Under the pieces are notes generated by a model. That model was not told the DNA's origin. It did no database searches and was given only the letters and a program-made list of their open reading frames with translations. From NCBI GenBank assembly GCA_963942565.1, contig OZ012685.1:57761917-57825916 (forward strand): 64,000 nt of DNA, in the 5' to 3' direction. The position numbers and the translations under genes were made by a program. Source of the DNA: Maea johnstoni (Eukaryota > Annelida > Polychaeta > Spionida > Magelonidae). This document shows, piece by piece, positions 45,379 through 60,762 of the stretch; position 1 is the stretch's first letter, and every line of letters begins with the position of its first letter.

Positions 45379-47350
45379 ATAATTAATTATCATTATTACT
45401 AGCTGGTTTGATAAGTAGATAGCTGGTTTGATACATAGATAGCTGGTTCAATATATAGCTTAATGATTTGATAGATAGCTGGTTTGATACATATAGATAG
45501 CTGGTTTGATAGATAGCTGGTTCGAACGATAGATAGATGGTTCAATAGCTAGATGGTTTGAAAGATAGATAGTTTGATGGATAGATAGCACCCCGCAAGG
45601 GGCACACCTACTGTGTGCAATAGGAGTTGGCACCTCCCGGGCAACCCTACGCCAGCGTGGCACCCTGCTCGCCTTATAAAAAAAATGGGGATGTGTGGAT
45701 CTGTCTATGGATACCTTGCATCTAAAAGATCCCTTGGTCATCTTTGGATATGAAGGCTCTGCTCTTTCTCTTCCGCTTTTTCTTCTTTCACATGCTTTGC
45801 CATTGTTCTTCAACAATGGCAAACAACCACTTTACGAAAAAAAAACCAATTAATGGCACTAAATAGCCTAATGTGCTGATGTGCCTTTAAGCCCTCATTC
45901 ATTCATTCATTGGATAGATAGCTGGTTCAATACATAGATATAGCTGATTTATTTGATAGATAGATAGCTGGTTTGATAGATAGAAAGATGGTTCAATAGA
46001 TAGATGGTTAAATAGATATATAGATGGTTTGATAGATAGCTGGTTCAATATATAGATAGATAGATGGTTTGATAGATAGATAGATGCTTTGATAGATAGA
46101 TAGATGGTTTTGAGGGTTTATTTTGGTGTCTACATTTGCTGATATTTATGGTTATATAAATGGTTCCAATATAATGATATTAATTAAAGAATAAGTATGT
46201 AATACTATGTAATACTCAATTGAATCAAACCCGGCAATGGGCACACGTACTTTATGGTTTGATTTAGGAGTTGGCACCTGCTGGAGAATGCTAAGCTATC
46301 TCTAATTAATACATCTATTAAGAAGGTTGTGTGCTTTCTATTTTGAAGGGTTGTGTTTACTACTGAGCATTGGACCTTTGCTAATTCAGAAACTGTATAC
46401 TGCTTCAGTTTGCAGTGCAAATAATTTCGCTTAACAGCCCTGCTGGAGAGTATTTGTGCTACTTTAAATTTGCGCATTCAAGCACTCAAACTATATATCT
46501 ATTAGTGCAAAAAGTAAGATGGCTATCAATAATGAAAACACATTTATTCATATGTATATTTATCTATAAGTAAACACACACATATTTACATACATACTTA
46601 GAAACATACATACACACATACATACATATATATATATATGTATATATATATATATGTATAATTTGTGTGTGTCCAAGTGCGCACGCCCACACAGATAGAT
46701 AGAAAGATAGATAGAAATACTGACTGACAAACAGACATGTAGATAGATGTTAGGTATTGATAGATAAACATAGAGATAAATACATGTTTCCATTATTGAT
46801 AGGTTTGTCTTACTTATAGTACTGATGATATATTCTATGACATACTGAAGGACATGCACATGGCCTTTTTTGCGACTCCGGTAAATTAAGTTCCCTTTGC
46901 CAATAAGATGAGCCAAGCAACCAGTCATTGCTTGAAATATATTTACCAGCCTTCTGTAGAAGTAGGATAAATAGTTTTATTTACCCTCCCTCTAGAGTGG
47001 TCAGGCTAAATAGTTTGATCTTCTCTACCCCCAAAATGTTTGAGAAAATAAAAAGCTTTTGATTTGCTTTTTCACACTTGGTCCATCGTACCCAGTAGAC
47101 ATTCGTGAATAACTGGTTCATGCCTTTGCTAACTTTATAAAGTTGTACATACAGTTCCTTGGTACGTAGGCTAAAATGCAACATGTTATAACCAAAGCAT
47201 ACCAAAAACACCATTTTAAGTAAGGGCATACTAAATTAACCCTTTTGTGATATTAGAAGTTAATAAGTATGAATGCTCTTAAGTTCAGTATCTATTTCAT
47301 TTCATGATTAATATATGTGAAACAATCCATTTATTTTTGTCTTATTTTAG

Positions 47351-47444
47351 ATACTGTAGAATAGGCAAAGTTTGTGAGTGCGATTATTTATATTTACATC
47401 CTTGTTGGACCTGCACACCACAATGGTGCCCGTGCATAGACTAG
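47351..47444 (+). CDS. Exon B3 copy 3
   Basis: Same acceptor and cysteine-rich frame. Confidence 0.2.
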
Positions 47445-47875
47445 TATTAAGTATTCCGACTTATTTGTATTACTTTTATTTGGTGATGCCTATGTGGATT
47501 GACTGTTCGATAGATAAAAAGATGGTTCAATAGATAGATGGTTTGATAGATAAATGGTTCAATAGAAAGATAGAGCGTACGATAGATTATTTTCAAAATT
47601 TGCTTTTGTCAGGGGGCGGTCATCAAAAAATGTCAGGCTTTGAAGGCTGCTGCTGGCCTGAATGGGTTTATGTTTACGTCCATTATTGTTTTTTCTTAAA
47701 TTATTATTCTTTCAAGATTATTATAATTATATTCATTATTATTATTATAATTATATTCATTATTATTAGAGTCATTATTATTATTCTTTATATTATTATA
47801 ATTTTCATCATCATTATTGTGTAGTTTTTTCAATCATTTATTGTTACTGATAATCTTCTTTTGGTGTCATTGAAG

Positions 47876-48121
47876 ACGGAAGAAAGGAAGGAATTCTTCA
47901 CAGCCATGTTTGGCGCGTGCTTTATTGCCACAGCCTACACAGTGATCTCCTGTCTTCACCATAACAGACGGTCCCGGAAAAGCAATGTCATCTTTAAAAG
48001 ATGTTATGGTACTACCTTGCTCCTCATCGGACTCAACACCATCATCTTCAGAGAGCCTACTGAAAGCAGCTTAACCCGTCGGTGAGGTGCCCATCATCAG
48101 TCCCTGCACTCAAGAACATGG
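47876..48121 (+). CDS. Exon B1 copy 4
   Basis: Same 69 residues; stop at 48083-48085; AATAAA at 48184. Confidence 0.5.
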
Positions 48122-48612
48122 GTAAGTTTACATTTAAATTCATGATCTTTAAACCATGATTTGTCCACATCTTAGTCATGGTAAATAAAAGTTACTTAGT
48201 GCATTATTCAATTAATCTACTAGAAATACTGGTCTTTTCAATCAGTTATGTTATGTAATTTAATCAGGTGATAAAGACCTTAATCAGAGCCATGTCACCC
48301 TACAACATATGTGGTACATACTCCCAAAGTCACACCATGAAGGTTGTCATTATTAGTAAATACCATTACAGATTACATTGCAATTTTTTGATTTCCTGGG
48401 CTGTTTGAGTAATTGTTGGTGGGTATTATAACCCCATGTTATACCTAAATATTCCATACATTTCCCATCTATTAATTTTCTACCATTTTCTACCACCACA
48501 ATGGTGCTTGTGCATAGACTAGTATTACGTATTCCGACTTATTTGTATTACTTTTATTTTGGTGATACCTATATGTATTGACTTTGTTTATCATTTGATG
48601 TGTATTTTCCAG

Positions 48613-48712
48613 GTTGTATTATCTGTTCAAGGAGGAGATAATGACTTTGCAGGATTCACCGCCCCAAAGTGGTGAATGCTGCCTATCATATACAATCCTA
48701 CAGCACTGTTGA
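48613..48712 (+). CDS. Exon B2 copy 4
   Basis: Same acceptor and 32-codon frame. Confidence 0.3.
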
Positions 48713-50682
48713 ATAATTAATTATCATTATTACTAGCTGGTTTGATAAGTAGATAGCTGGTTTGATACATAGATAGCTGGTTCAATATATAGCTTAATGA
48801 TTTGATAGATAGCTGGTTTGATACATATAGATAGCTGGTTTGATAGATAGCTGGTTCGAACGATAGATAGATGGTTCAATAGCTAGATGGTTTGAAAGAT
48901 AGATAGTTTGATGGATAGATAGCACCCCGCAAGGGGCACACCTACTGTGTGCAATAGGAGTTGGCACCTCCCGGGCAACCCTACGCCAGCGTGGCACCCT
49001 GCTCGCCTTATAAAAAAAATGGGGATGTGTGGATCTGTCTATGGATACCTTGCATCTAAAAGATCCCTTGGTCATCTTTGGATATGAAGGCTCTGCTCTT
49101 TCTCTTCCGCTTTTTCTTCTTTCACATGCTTTGCCATTGTTCTTCAACAATGGCAAACAACCACTTTACGAAAAAAAAACAATTAATGGCACTAAATAGC
49201 CTAATGTGCTGATGTGCCTTTAAGCCCTCATTCATTCATTCATTGGATAGATAGCTGGTTCAATACATAGATATAGCTGATTTATTTGATAGATAGATAG
49301 CTGGTTTGATAGATAGAAAGATGGTTCAATAGATAGATGGTTAAATAGATATATAGATGGTTTGATAGATAGCTGGTTCAATATATAGATAGATAGATGG
49401 TTTGATAGATAGATAGATGCTTTGATAGATAGATAGATGGTTTTGAGGGTTTATTTTGGTGTCTACATTTGCTGATATTTATGGTTATATAAATGGTTCC
49501 AATATAATGATATTAATTAAAGAATAAGTATGTAATACTATGTAATACTCAATTGAATCAAACCCGGCAATGGGCACACGTACTTTATGGTTTGATTTAG
49601 GAGTTGGCACCTGCTGGAGAATGCTAAGCTATCTCTAATTAATACATCTATTAAGAAGGTTGTGTGCTTTCTATTTTGAAGGGTTGTGTTTACTACTGAG
49701 CATTGGACCTTTGCTAATTCAGAAACTGTATACTGCTTCAGTTTGCAGTGCAAATAATTTCGCTTAACAGCCCTGCTGGAGAGTATTTGTGCTACTTTAA
49801 ATTTGCGCATTCAAGCACTCAAACTATATATCTATTAGTGCAAAAAGTAAGATGGCTATCAATAATGAAAACACATTTATTCATATGTATATTTATCTAT
49901 AAGTAAACACACACATATTTACATACATACTTAGAAACATACATACACACATACATACATATATATATATATGTATATATATATATATGTATAATTTGTG
50001 TGTGTCCAAGTGCGCACGCCCACACAGATAGATAGAAAGATAGATAGAAATACTGACTGACAAACAGACATGTAGATAGATGTTAGGTATTGATAGATAA
50101 ACATAGAGATAAATACATGTTTCCATTATTGATAGGTTTGTCTTACTTATAGTACTGATGATATATTCTATGACATACTGAAGGACATGCACATGGCCTT
50201 TTTTGCGACTCCGGTAAATTAAGTTCCCTTTGCCAATAAGATGAGCCAAGCAACCAGTCATTGCTTGAAATATATTTACCAGCCTTCTGTAGAAGTAGGA
50301 TAAATAGTTTTATTTACCCTCCCTCTAGAGTGGTCAGGCTAAATAGTTTGATCTTCTCTACCCCCAAAATGTTTGGAAAATAAAAAGCTTTTGATTTGCT
50401 TTTTCACACTTGGTCCATCGTACCCAGTAGACATTCGTGAATAACTGGTTCATGCCTTTGCTAACTTTATAAAGTTGTACATACAGTTCCTTGGTACGTA
50501 GGCTAAAATGCAACATGTTATAACCAAAGCATACCAAAAACACCATTTTAAGTAAGGGCATACTAAATTAACCCTTTTGTGATATTAGAAGTTAATAAGT
50601 ATGAATGCTCTTAAGTTCAGTATCTATTTCATTTCATGATTAATATATGTGAAACAATCCATTTATTTTTGTCTTATTTTAG

Positions 50683-50776
50683 ATACTGTAGAATAGGCAA
50701 AGTTTGTGAGTGCGATTATTTATATTTACATCCTTGTTGGACCTGCACACCACAATGGTGCCCGTGCATAGACTAG
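50683..50776 (+). CDS. Exon B3 copy 4
   Basis: Same acceptor and cysteine-rich frame. Confidence 0.2.
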
Positions 50777-51207
50777 TATTAAGTATTCCGACTTATTTGT
50801 ATTACTTTTATTTGGTGATGCCTATGTGGATTGACTGTTCGATAGATAAAAAGATGGTTCAATAGATAGATGGTTTGATAGATAAATGGTTCAATAGAAA
50901 GATAGAGCGTACGATAGATTATTTTCAAAATTTGCTTTTGTCAGGGGGCGGTCATCAAAAAATGTCAGGCTTTGAAGGCTGCTGCTGGCCTGAATGGGTT
51001 TATGTTTACGTCCATTATTGTTTTTTCTTAAATTATTATTCTTTCAAGATTATTATAATTATATTCATTATTATTATTATAATTATATTCATTATTATTA
51101 GAGTCATTATTATTATTCTTTATATTATTATAATTTTCATCATCATTATTGTGTAGTTTTTTCAATCATTTATTGTTACTGATAATCTTCTTTTGGTGTC
51201 ATTGAAG

Positions 51208-51453
51208 ACGGAAGAAAGGAAGGAATTCTTCACAGCCATGTTTGGCGCGTGCTTTATTGCCACAGCCTACACAGTGATCTCCTGTCTTCACCATAACAGA
51301 CGGTCCCGGAAAAGCAATGTCATCTTTAAAAGATGTTATGGTACTACCTTGCTCCTCATCGGACTCAACACCATCATCTTCAGAGAGCCTACTGAAAGCA
51401 GCTTAACCCGTCGGTGAGGTGCCCATCATCAGTCCCTGCACTCAAGAACATGG
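51208..51453 (+). CDS. Exon B1 copy 5
   Basis: Same 69 residues; stop at 51415-51417; AATAAA at 51516. Confidence 0.5.
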
Positions 51454-51944
51454 GTAAGTTTACATTTAAATTCATGATCTTTAAACCATGATTTGTCCAC
51501 ATCTTAGTCATGGTAAATAAAAGTTACTTAGTGCATTATTCAATTAATCTACTAGAAATACTGGTCTTTTCAATCAGTTATGTTATGTAATTTAATCAGG
51601 TGATAAAGACCTTAATCAGAGCCATGTCACCCTACAACATATGTGGTACATACTCCCAAAGTCACACCATGAAGGTTGTCATTATTAGTAAATACCATTA
51701 CAGATTACATTGCAATTTTTTGATTTCCTGGGCTGTTTGAGTAATTGTTGGTGGGTATTATAACCCCATGTTATACCTAAATATTCCATACATTTCCCAT
51801 CTATTAATTTTCTACCATTTTCTACCACCACAATGGTGCTTGTGCATAGACTAGTATTACGTATTCCGACTTATTTGTATTACTTTTATTTTGGTGATAC
51901 CTATATGTATTGACTTTGTTTATCATTTGATGTGTATTTTCCAG

Positions 51945-52044
51945 GTTGTATTATCTGTTCAAGGAGGAGATAATGACTTTGCAGGATTCACCGCCCCAAA
52001 GTGGTGAATGCTGCCTATCATATACAATCCTACAGCACTGTTGA
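51945..52044 (+). CDS. Exon B2 copy 5
   Basis: Same acceptor and 32-codon frame. Confidence 0.3.
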
Positions 52045-54014
52045 ATAATTAATTATCATTATTACTAGCTGGTTTGATAAGTAGATAGCTGGTTTGATAC
52101 ATAGATAGCTGGTTCAATATATAGCTTAATGATTTGATAGATAGCTGGTTTGATACATATAGATAGCTGGTTTGATAGATAGCTGGTTCGAACGATAGAT
52201 AGATGGTTCAATAGCTAGATGGTTTGAAAGATAGATAGTTTGATGGATAGATAGCACCCCGCAAGGGGCACACCTACTGTGTGCAATAGGAGTTGGCACC
52301 TCCCGGGCAACCCTACGCCAGCGTGGCACCCTGCTCGCCTTATAAAAAAAATGGGGATGTGTGGATCTGTCTATGGATACCTTGCATCTAAAAGATCCCT
52401 TGGTCATCTTTGGATATGAAGGCTCTGCTCTTTCTCTTCCGCTTTTTCTTCTTTCACATGCTTTGCCATTGTTCTTCAACAATGGCAAACAACCACTTTA
52501 CGAAAAAAAAACAATTAATGGCACTAAATAGCCTAATGTGCTGATGTGCCTTTAAGCCCTCATTCATTCATTCATTGGATAGATAGCTGGTTCAATACAT
52601 AGATATAGCTGATTTATTTGATAGATAGATAGCTGGTTTGATAGATAGAAAGATGGTTCAATAGATAGATGGTTAAATAGATATATAGATGGTTTGATAG
52701 ATAGCTGGTTCAATATATAGATAGATAGATGGTTTGATAGATAGATAGATGCTTTGATAGATAGATAGATGGTTTTGAGGGTTTATTTTGGTGTCTACAT
52801 TTGCTGATATTTATGGTTATATAAATGGTTCCAATATAATGATATTAATTAAAGAATAAGTATGTAATACTATGTAATACTCAATTGAATCAAACCCGGC
52901 AATGGGCACACGTACTTTATGGTTTGATTTAGGAGTTGGCACCTGCTGGAGAATGCTAAGCTATCTCTAATTAATACATCTATTAAGAAGGTTGTGTGCT
53001 TTCTATTTTGAAGGGTTGTGTTTACTACTGAGCATTGGACCTTTGCTAATTCAGAAACTGTATACTGCTTCAGTTTGCAGTGCAAATAATTTCGCTTAAC
53101 AGCCCTGCTGGAGAGTATTTGTGCTACTTTAAATTTGCGCATTCAAGCACTCAAACTATATATCTATTAGTGCAAAAAGTAAGATGGCTATCAATAATGA
53201 AAACACATTTATTCATATGTATATTTATCTATAAGTAAACACACACATATTTACATACATACTTAGAAACATACATACACACATACATACATATATATAT
53301 ATATGTATATATATATATATGTATAATTTGTGTGTGTCCAAGTGCGCACGCCCACACAGATAGATAGAAAGATAGATAGAAATACTGACTGACAAACAGA
53401 CATGTAGATAGATGTTAGGTATTGATAGATAAACATAGAGATAAATACATGTTTCCATTATTGATAGGTTTGTCTTACTTATAGTACTGATGATATATTC
53501 TATGACATACTGAAGGACATGCACATGGCCTTTTTTGCGACTCCGGTAAATTAAGTTCCCTTTGCCAATAAGATGAGCCAAGCAACCAGTCATTGCTTGA
53601 AATATATTTACCAGCCTTCTGTAGAAGTAGGATAAATAGTTTTATTTACCCTCCCTCTAGAGTGGTCAGGCTAAATAGTTTGATCTTCTCTACCCCCAAA
53701 ATGTTTGGAAAATAAAAAGCTTTTGATTTGCTTTTTCACACTTGGTCCATCGTACCCAGTAGACATTCGTGAATAACTGGTTCATGCCTTTGCTAACTTT
53801 ATAAAGTTGTACATACAGTTCCTTGGTACGTAGGCTAAAATGCAACATGTTATAACCAAAGCATACCAAAAACACCATTTTAAGTAAGGGCATACTAAAT
53901 TAACCCTTTTGTGATATTAGAAGTTAATAAGTATGAATGCTCTTAAGTTCAGTATCTATTTCATTTCATGATTAATATATGTGAAACAATCCATTTATTT
54001 TTGTCTTATTTTAG

Positions 54015-54108
54015 ATACTGTAGAATAGGCAAAGTTTGTGAGTGCGATTATTTATATTTACATCCTTGTTGGACCTGCACACCACAATGGTGCCCGTGCA
54101 TAGACTAG
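54015..54108 (+). CDS. Exon B3 copy 5
   Basis: Same acceptor and cysteine-rich frame. Confidence 0.2.
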
Positions 54109-54539
54109 TATTAAGTATTCCGACTTATTTGTATTACTTTTATTTGGTGATGCCTATGTGGATTGACTGTTCGATAGATAAAAAGATGGTTCAATAGATA
54201 GATGGTTTGATAGATAAATGGTTCAATAGAAAGATAGAGCGTACGATAGATTATTTTCAAAATTTGCTTTTGTCAGGGGGCGGTCATCAAAAAATGTCAG
54301 GCTTTGAAGGCTGCTGCTGGCCTGAATGGGTTTATGTTTACGTCCATTATTGTTTTTTCTTAAATTATTATTCTTTCAAGATTATTATAATTATATTCAT
54401 TATTATTATTATAATTATATTCATTATTATTAGAGTCATTATTATTATTCTTTATATTATTATAATTTTCATCATCATTATTGTGTAGTTTTTTCAATCA
54501 TTTATTGTTACTGATAATCTTCTTTTGGTGTCATTGAAG

Positions 54540-54785
54540 ACGGAAGAAAGGAAGGAATTCTTCACAGCCATGTTTGGCGCGTGCTTTATTGCCACAGCCT
54601 ACACAGTGATCTCCTGTCTTCACCATAACAGACGGTCCCGGAAAAGCAATGTCATCTTTAAAAGATGTTATGGTACTACCTTGCTCCTCATCGGACTCAA
54701 CACCATCATCTTCAGAGAGCCTACTGAAAGCAGCTTAACCCGTCGGTGAGGTGCCCATCATCAGTCCCTGCACTCAAGAACATGG
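54540..54785 (+). CDS. Exon B1 copy 6
   Basis: Same 69 residues; stop at 54747-54749; AATAAA at 54848. Confidence 0.5.
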
Positions 54786-55276
54786 GTAAGTTTACATTTA
54801 AATTCATGATCTTTAAACCATGATTTGTCCACATCTTAGTCATGGTAAATAAAAGTTACTTAGTGCATTATTCAATTAATCTACTAGAAATACTGGTCTT
54901 TTCAATCAGTTATGTTATGTAATTTAATCAGGTGATAAAGACCTTAATCAGAGCCATGTCACCCTACAACATATGTGGTACATACTCCCAAAGTCACACC
55001 ATGAAGGTTGTCATTATTAGTAAATACCATTACAGATTACATTGCAATTTTTTGATTTCCTGGGCTGTTTGAGTAATTGTTGGTGGGTATTATAACCCCA
55101 TGTTATACCTAAATATTCCATACATTTCCCATCTATTAATTTTCTACCATTTTCTACCACCACAATGGTGCCTGTGCATAGACTAGTATTAAGTATTCCG
55201 ACTTATTTGTATTACTTTTATTTTGGTGATACCTATATGTATTGACTTTGTTTATCATTTGATGTGTATTTTCCAG

Positions 55277-55376
55277 GTTGTATTATCTGTTCAAGGAGGA
55301 GATAATGACTTTGCAGGATTCACCGCCCCAAAGTGGTGAATGCTGCCTATCATATACAATCCTACAGCACTGTTGA
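55277..55376 (+). CDS. Exon B2 copy 6
   Basis: Same acceptor and 32-codon frame. Confidence 0.3.
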
Positions 55377-56592
55377 ATAATTAATTATCATTATTACTAG
55401 CTGGTTTGATAAGTAGATAGCTGGTTCAATATATAGCTTAATGATTTGATAGATAGCTGGTTTGATACATATAGATAGCTGGTTTGATAGATAGCTGGTT
55501 CGAACGATAGATAGATGGTTCAATAGCTAGATGGTTTGAAAGATAGATAGTTTGATGGATAGATAGCACCCCGCAAGGGGCACACCTACTGTGTGCAATA
55601 GGAGTTGGCACCTCCCGGGCAACCCTACGCCAGCGTGGCACCCTGCTCGCCTTATAAAAAAATGGGGATGTGTGGATCTGTCTATGGATACCATGCATCT
55701 AAAAGATCCCTTGGTCATCTTTGGATATGAAGGCTCTGCTCTTTCTCTTCCGCTTTTTCTTCTTTCACATGCTTTGCCATTGTTCTTCAACAATGGCAAA
55801 CAACCACTTTACGAAAAAAAACCCAATTAATGGCACTAAATAGCCTAATGTGCTGATGTGCCTTTAAGCCCTCATTCATTCATTCATTGGATAGATAGCT
55901 GGTTCAATACATAGATATAGCTGATTTATTTGATAGATAGATAGCTGGTTTGATAGATAGAAAGATGGTTCAATAGATAGATGGTTAAATAGATATATAG
56001 ATGGTTTGATAGATAGCTGGTTCAATATATAGATAGATAGATGGTTTGATAGATAGATAGATGCTTTGATAGATAGATAGATGGTTTTGAGGGTTTATTT
56101 TGGTGTCTACATTTGCTGATATTTATGGTTATATAAATGGTTCCAATATAATGATATTAATTAAAGAATAAGTATGTAATACTATGTAATACTCAATTGA
56201 ATCAAACCCGGCAATGGGCACACGTACTTTATGGTTTGATTTAGGAGTTGGCACCTGCTGGAGAATGCTAAGCTATCTCTAATTAATACATCTATTAAGA
56301 AGGTTGTGTGCTTTCTATTTTGAAGGGTTGTGTTTACTACTGAGCATTGGACCTTTGCTAATTCAGAAACTGTATACTGCTTCAGTTTGCAGTGCAAATA
56401 ATTTCCCTTAACCGCCCTGCTGGAGAGTATTTGTGCTACTTTAAATTTGCGCATTCAAGCACTCAAACTATATATCTATTAGTGCAAAAAGTAAGATGGC
56501 TATCAATAACGAAAACACATTTATTCATATGTATATTTATCTATAAGTAAACACACACATATTTACATACATACTTAGAAACATACATACAC

Positions 56593-56640
<48 letters not shown>

Positions 56641-57335
56641 GTATAATTTGTGTGTGTCCAAGTGCGCACGCCCACACAGATAGATAGAAAGATAGATAGA
56701 AATACTGACTGACAAACAGACATGTAGATAGATGTTAGGTATTGATAGATAAACATAGAGATAAATACATGTTTCCATTATTGATAGGTTTGTCTTACTT
56801 ATAGTACTGATGATATATTCTATGACATACTGAAGGACATGCACATGGCCTTTTTTGCGACTCCGGTAAATTAAGTTCCCTTTGCCAATAAGATGAGCCA
56901 AGCAACCAGTCATTGCTTGAAATATATTTACCAGCCTTCTGTAGAAGTAGGATAAATAGTTTTATTTACCCTCCCTCTAGAGTGGTCAGGCTAAATAGTT
57001 TGATCTTCTCTACCCCCAAAATGTTTGAGAAAATAAAAAGCTTTTGATTTGCTTTTTCACACTTGGTCCATCGTACCCAGTAGACATTCGTGAATAACTG
57101 GTTCATGCCTTTGCTAACTTTATAAAGTTGTACATACAGTTCCTTGGTACGTAGGCTAAAATGCAACATGTTATAACCAAAGCATACCAAAAACACCATT
57201 TTAAGTAAGGGCATACTAAATTAACCCTTTTGTGATATTAGAAGTTAATAAGTATGAATGCTCTTAAGTTCAGTATCTATTTCATTTCATGATTAATATA
57301 TGTGAAACAATCCATTTATTTTTGTCTTATTTTAG

Positions 57336-57429
57336 ATACTGTAGAATAGGCAAAGTTTGTGAGTGCGATTATTTATATTTACATCCTTGTTGGACCTGCA
57401 CACCACAATGGTGCCCGTGCATAGACTAG
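57336..57429 (+). CDS. Exon B3 copy 6
   Basis: Same acceptor and cysteine-rich frame. Confidence 0.2.
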
Positions 57430-57860
57430 TATTAAGTATTCCGACTTATTTGTATTACTTTTATTTGGTGATGCCTATGTGGATTGACTGTTCGATAGAT
57501 AAAAAGATGGTTCAATAGATAGATGGTTTGATAGATAAATGGTTCAATAGAAAGATAGAGCGTACGATAGATTATTTTCAAAATTTGCTTTTGTCAGGGG
57601 GCGGTCATCAAAAAATGTCAGGCTTTGAAGGCTGCTGCTGGCCTGAATGGGTTTATGTTTACGTCCATTATTGTTTTTTCTTAAATTATTATTCTTTCAA
57701 GATTATTATAATTATATTCATTATTATTATTATAATTATATTCATTATTATTAGAGTCATTATTATTATTCTTTATATTATTATAATTTTCATCATCATT
57801 ATTGTGTAGTTTTTTCAATCATTTATTGTTACTGATAATCTTCTTTTGGTGTCATTGAAG

Positions 57861-58106
57861 ACGGAAGAAAGGAAGGAATTCTTCACAGCCATGTTTGGCG
57901 CGTGCTTTATTGCCACAGCCTACACAGTGATCTCCTGTCTTCACCATAACAGACGGTCCCGGAAAAGCAATGTCATCTTTAAAAGATGTTATGGTACTAC
58001 CTTGCTCCTCATCGGACTCAACACCATCATCTTCAGAGAGCCTACTGAAAGCAGCTTAACCCGTCGGTGAGGTGCCCATCATCAGTCCCTGCACTCAAGA
58101 ACATGG
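57861..58106 (+). CDS. Exon B1 copy 7
   Basis: Same 69 residues; stop at 58068-58070; AATAAA at 58169. Confidence 0.5.
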
Positions 58107-58597
58107 GTAAGTTTACATTTAAATTCATGATCTTTAAACCATGATTTGTCCACATCTTAGTCATGGTAAATAAAAGTTACTTAGTGCATTATTCAATTAA
58201 TCTACTAGAAATACTGGTCTTTTCAATCAGTTATGTTATGTAATTTAATCAGGTGATAAAGACCTTAATCAGAGCCATGTCACCCTACAACATATGTGGT
58301 ACATACTCCCAAAGTCACACCATGAAGGTTGTCATTATTAGTAAATACCATTACAGATTACATTGCAATTTTTTGATTTCCTGGGCTGTTTGAGTAATTG
58401 TTGGTGGGTATTATAACCCCATGTTATACCTAAATATTCCATACATTTCCCATCTATTAATTTTCTACCATTTTCTACCACCACAATGGTGCCTGTGCAT
58501 AGACTAGTATTACGTATTCCGACTTATTTGTATTACTTTTATTTTGGTGATACCTATATGTATTGACTTTGTTTATCATTTGATGTGTATTTTCCAG

Positions 58598-58697
58598 GTT
58601 GTATTATCTGTTCAAGGAGGAGATAATGACTTTGCAGGATTCACCGCCCCAAAGTGGTGAATGCTGCCTATCATATACAATCCTACAGCACTGTTGA
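58598..58697 (+). CDS. Exon B2 copy 7
   Basis: Same acceptor and 32-codon frame. Confidence 0.3.
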
Positions 58698-60668
58698 ATA
58701 ATTAATTATCATTATTACTAGCTGGTTTGATAAGTAGATAGCTGGTTTGATACATAGATAGCTGGTTCAATATATAGCTTAATGATTTGATAGAGAGCTG
58801 GTTTGATACATATAGATAGCTGGTTTGATAGATAGCTGGTTCGAACGATAGATAGATGGTTCAATAGCTAGATGGTTTGAAAGATAGATAGTTTGATGGA
58901 TAGATAGCACCCCGCAAGGGGCACACCTACTGTGTGCAATAGGAGTTGGCACCTCCCGGGCAACCCTACGCCAGCGTGGCACCCTGCTCGCCTTATAAAA
59001 AAATGGGGATGTGTGGATCTGTCTATGGATACCATGCATCTAAAAGATCCCTTGGTCATCTTTGGATATGAAGGCTCTGCTCTTTCTCTTCCGCTTTTTC
59101 TTATTTCACATGCTTTGCCATTGTTCTTCAACAATGGCAAACAACCACTTTACGAAAAAAAAACCAATTAATGGCACTAAATAGCCTAATGTGCTGATGT
59201 GCCTTTAAGCCCTCATTCATTCATTCATTGGATAGATAGCTGGTTCAATACATAGATATAGCTGATTTATTTGATAGATAGATAGCTGGTTTGATAGATA
59301 GAAAGATGGTTCAATAGATAGATGGTTAAATAGATATATAGATGGTTTGATAGATAGCTGGTTCAATATATAGATAGATAGATGGTTTGATAGATAGATA
59401 GATGCTTTGATAGATAGATAGATGGTTTTGAGGGTTTATTTTGGTGTCTACATTTGCTGATATTTATGGTTATATAAATGGTTCCAATATAATGATATTA
59501 ATTAAAGAATAAGTATGTAATACTATGTAATACTCAATTGAATCAAACCCGGCAATGGGCACACGTACTTTATGGTTTGATTTAGGAGTTGGCACCTGCT
59601 GGAGAATGCTAAGCTATCTCTAATTAATACATCTATTAAGAAGGTTGTGTGCTTTCTATTTTGAAGGGTTGTGTTTACTACTGAGCATTGGACCTTTGCT
59701 AATTCAGAAACTGTATACTGCTTCAGTTTGCAGTGCAAATAATTTCGCTTAACAGCCCTGCTGGAGAGTATTTGTGCTACTTTAAATTTGCGCATTCAAG
59801 CACTCAAACTATATATCTATTAGTGCAAAAAGTAAGATGGCTATCAATAATGAAAACACATTTATTCATATGTATATTTATCTATAAGTAAACACACACA
59901 TATTTACATACATACTTAGAAACATACATACACACATACATACATATATATATATATGTATATATATATATATGTATAATTTGTGTGTGTCCAAGTGCGC
60001 ACGCCCACACAGATAGATAGAAAGATAGATAGAAATACTGACTGACAAACAGACATGTAGATAGATGTTAGGTATTGATAGATAAACATAGAGATAAATA
60101 CATGTTTCCATTATTGATAGGTTTGTCTTACTTATAGTACTGATGATATATTCTATGACATACTGAAGGACATGCACATGGCCTTTTTTGCGACTCCGGT
60201 AAATTAAGTTCCCTTTGCCAATAAGATGAGCCAAGCAACCAGTCATTGCTTGAAATATATTTACCAGCCTTCTGTAGAAGTAGGATAAATAGTTTTATTT
60301 ACCCTCCCTCTAGAGTGGTCAGGCTAAATAGTTTGATCTTCTCTACCCCCAAAATGTTTGAGAAAATAAAAAGCTTTTGATTTGCTTTTTCACACTTGGT
60401 CCATCGTACCCAGTAGACATTCGTGAATAACTGGTTCATGCCTTTGCTAACTTTATAAAGTTGTACATACAGTTCCTTGGTACGTAGGCTAAAATGCAAC
60501 ATGTTATAACCAAAGCATACCAAAAACACCATTTTAAGTAAGGGCATACTAAATTAACCCTTTTGTGATATTAGAAGTTAATAAGTATGAATGCTCTTAA
60601 GTTCAGTATCTATTTCATTTCATGATTAATATATGTGAAACAATCCATTTATTTTTGTCTTATTTTAG

Positions 60669-60762
60669 ATACTGTAGAATAGGCAAAGTTTGTGAGTGCG
60701 ATTATTTATATTTACATCCTTGTTGGACCTGCACACCACAATGGTGCCCGTGCATAGACTAG
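60669..60762 (+). CDS. Exon B3 copy 7
   Basis: Same acceptor and cysteine-rich frame. Confidence 0.2.

Larger units (their letters stand above)
44603..47936 (+). repeat. Array B unit 3
   Basis: 3,334 bp; first unit with an extra GATAGATGCTTT module in the second GATA block (46060-46100), kept in all later units. Confidence 0.9.
47937..51268 (+). repeat. Array B unit 4
   Basis: 3,332 bp; shares with unit 5 a 2-bp deletion (TGTTTGGAAAAT near 50371) and GGTGCTTGTG in R1. Confidence 0.9.
51269..54600 (+). repeat. Array B unit 5
   Basis: 3,332 bp; by these markers unit 4's sister. Confidence 0.9.
54601..57921 (+). repeat. Array B unit 6
   Basis: 3,321 bp; lacks 20 bp in the first GATA block (near 55420), has TTTCCCTTA near 56403 and AACGAAAAC near 56508 (all shared with unit 8), and the longest TA run (56601-56640). 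Confidence 0.9.
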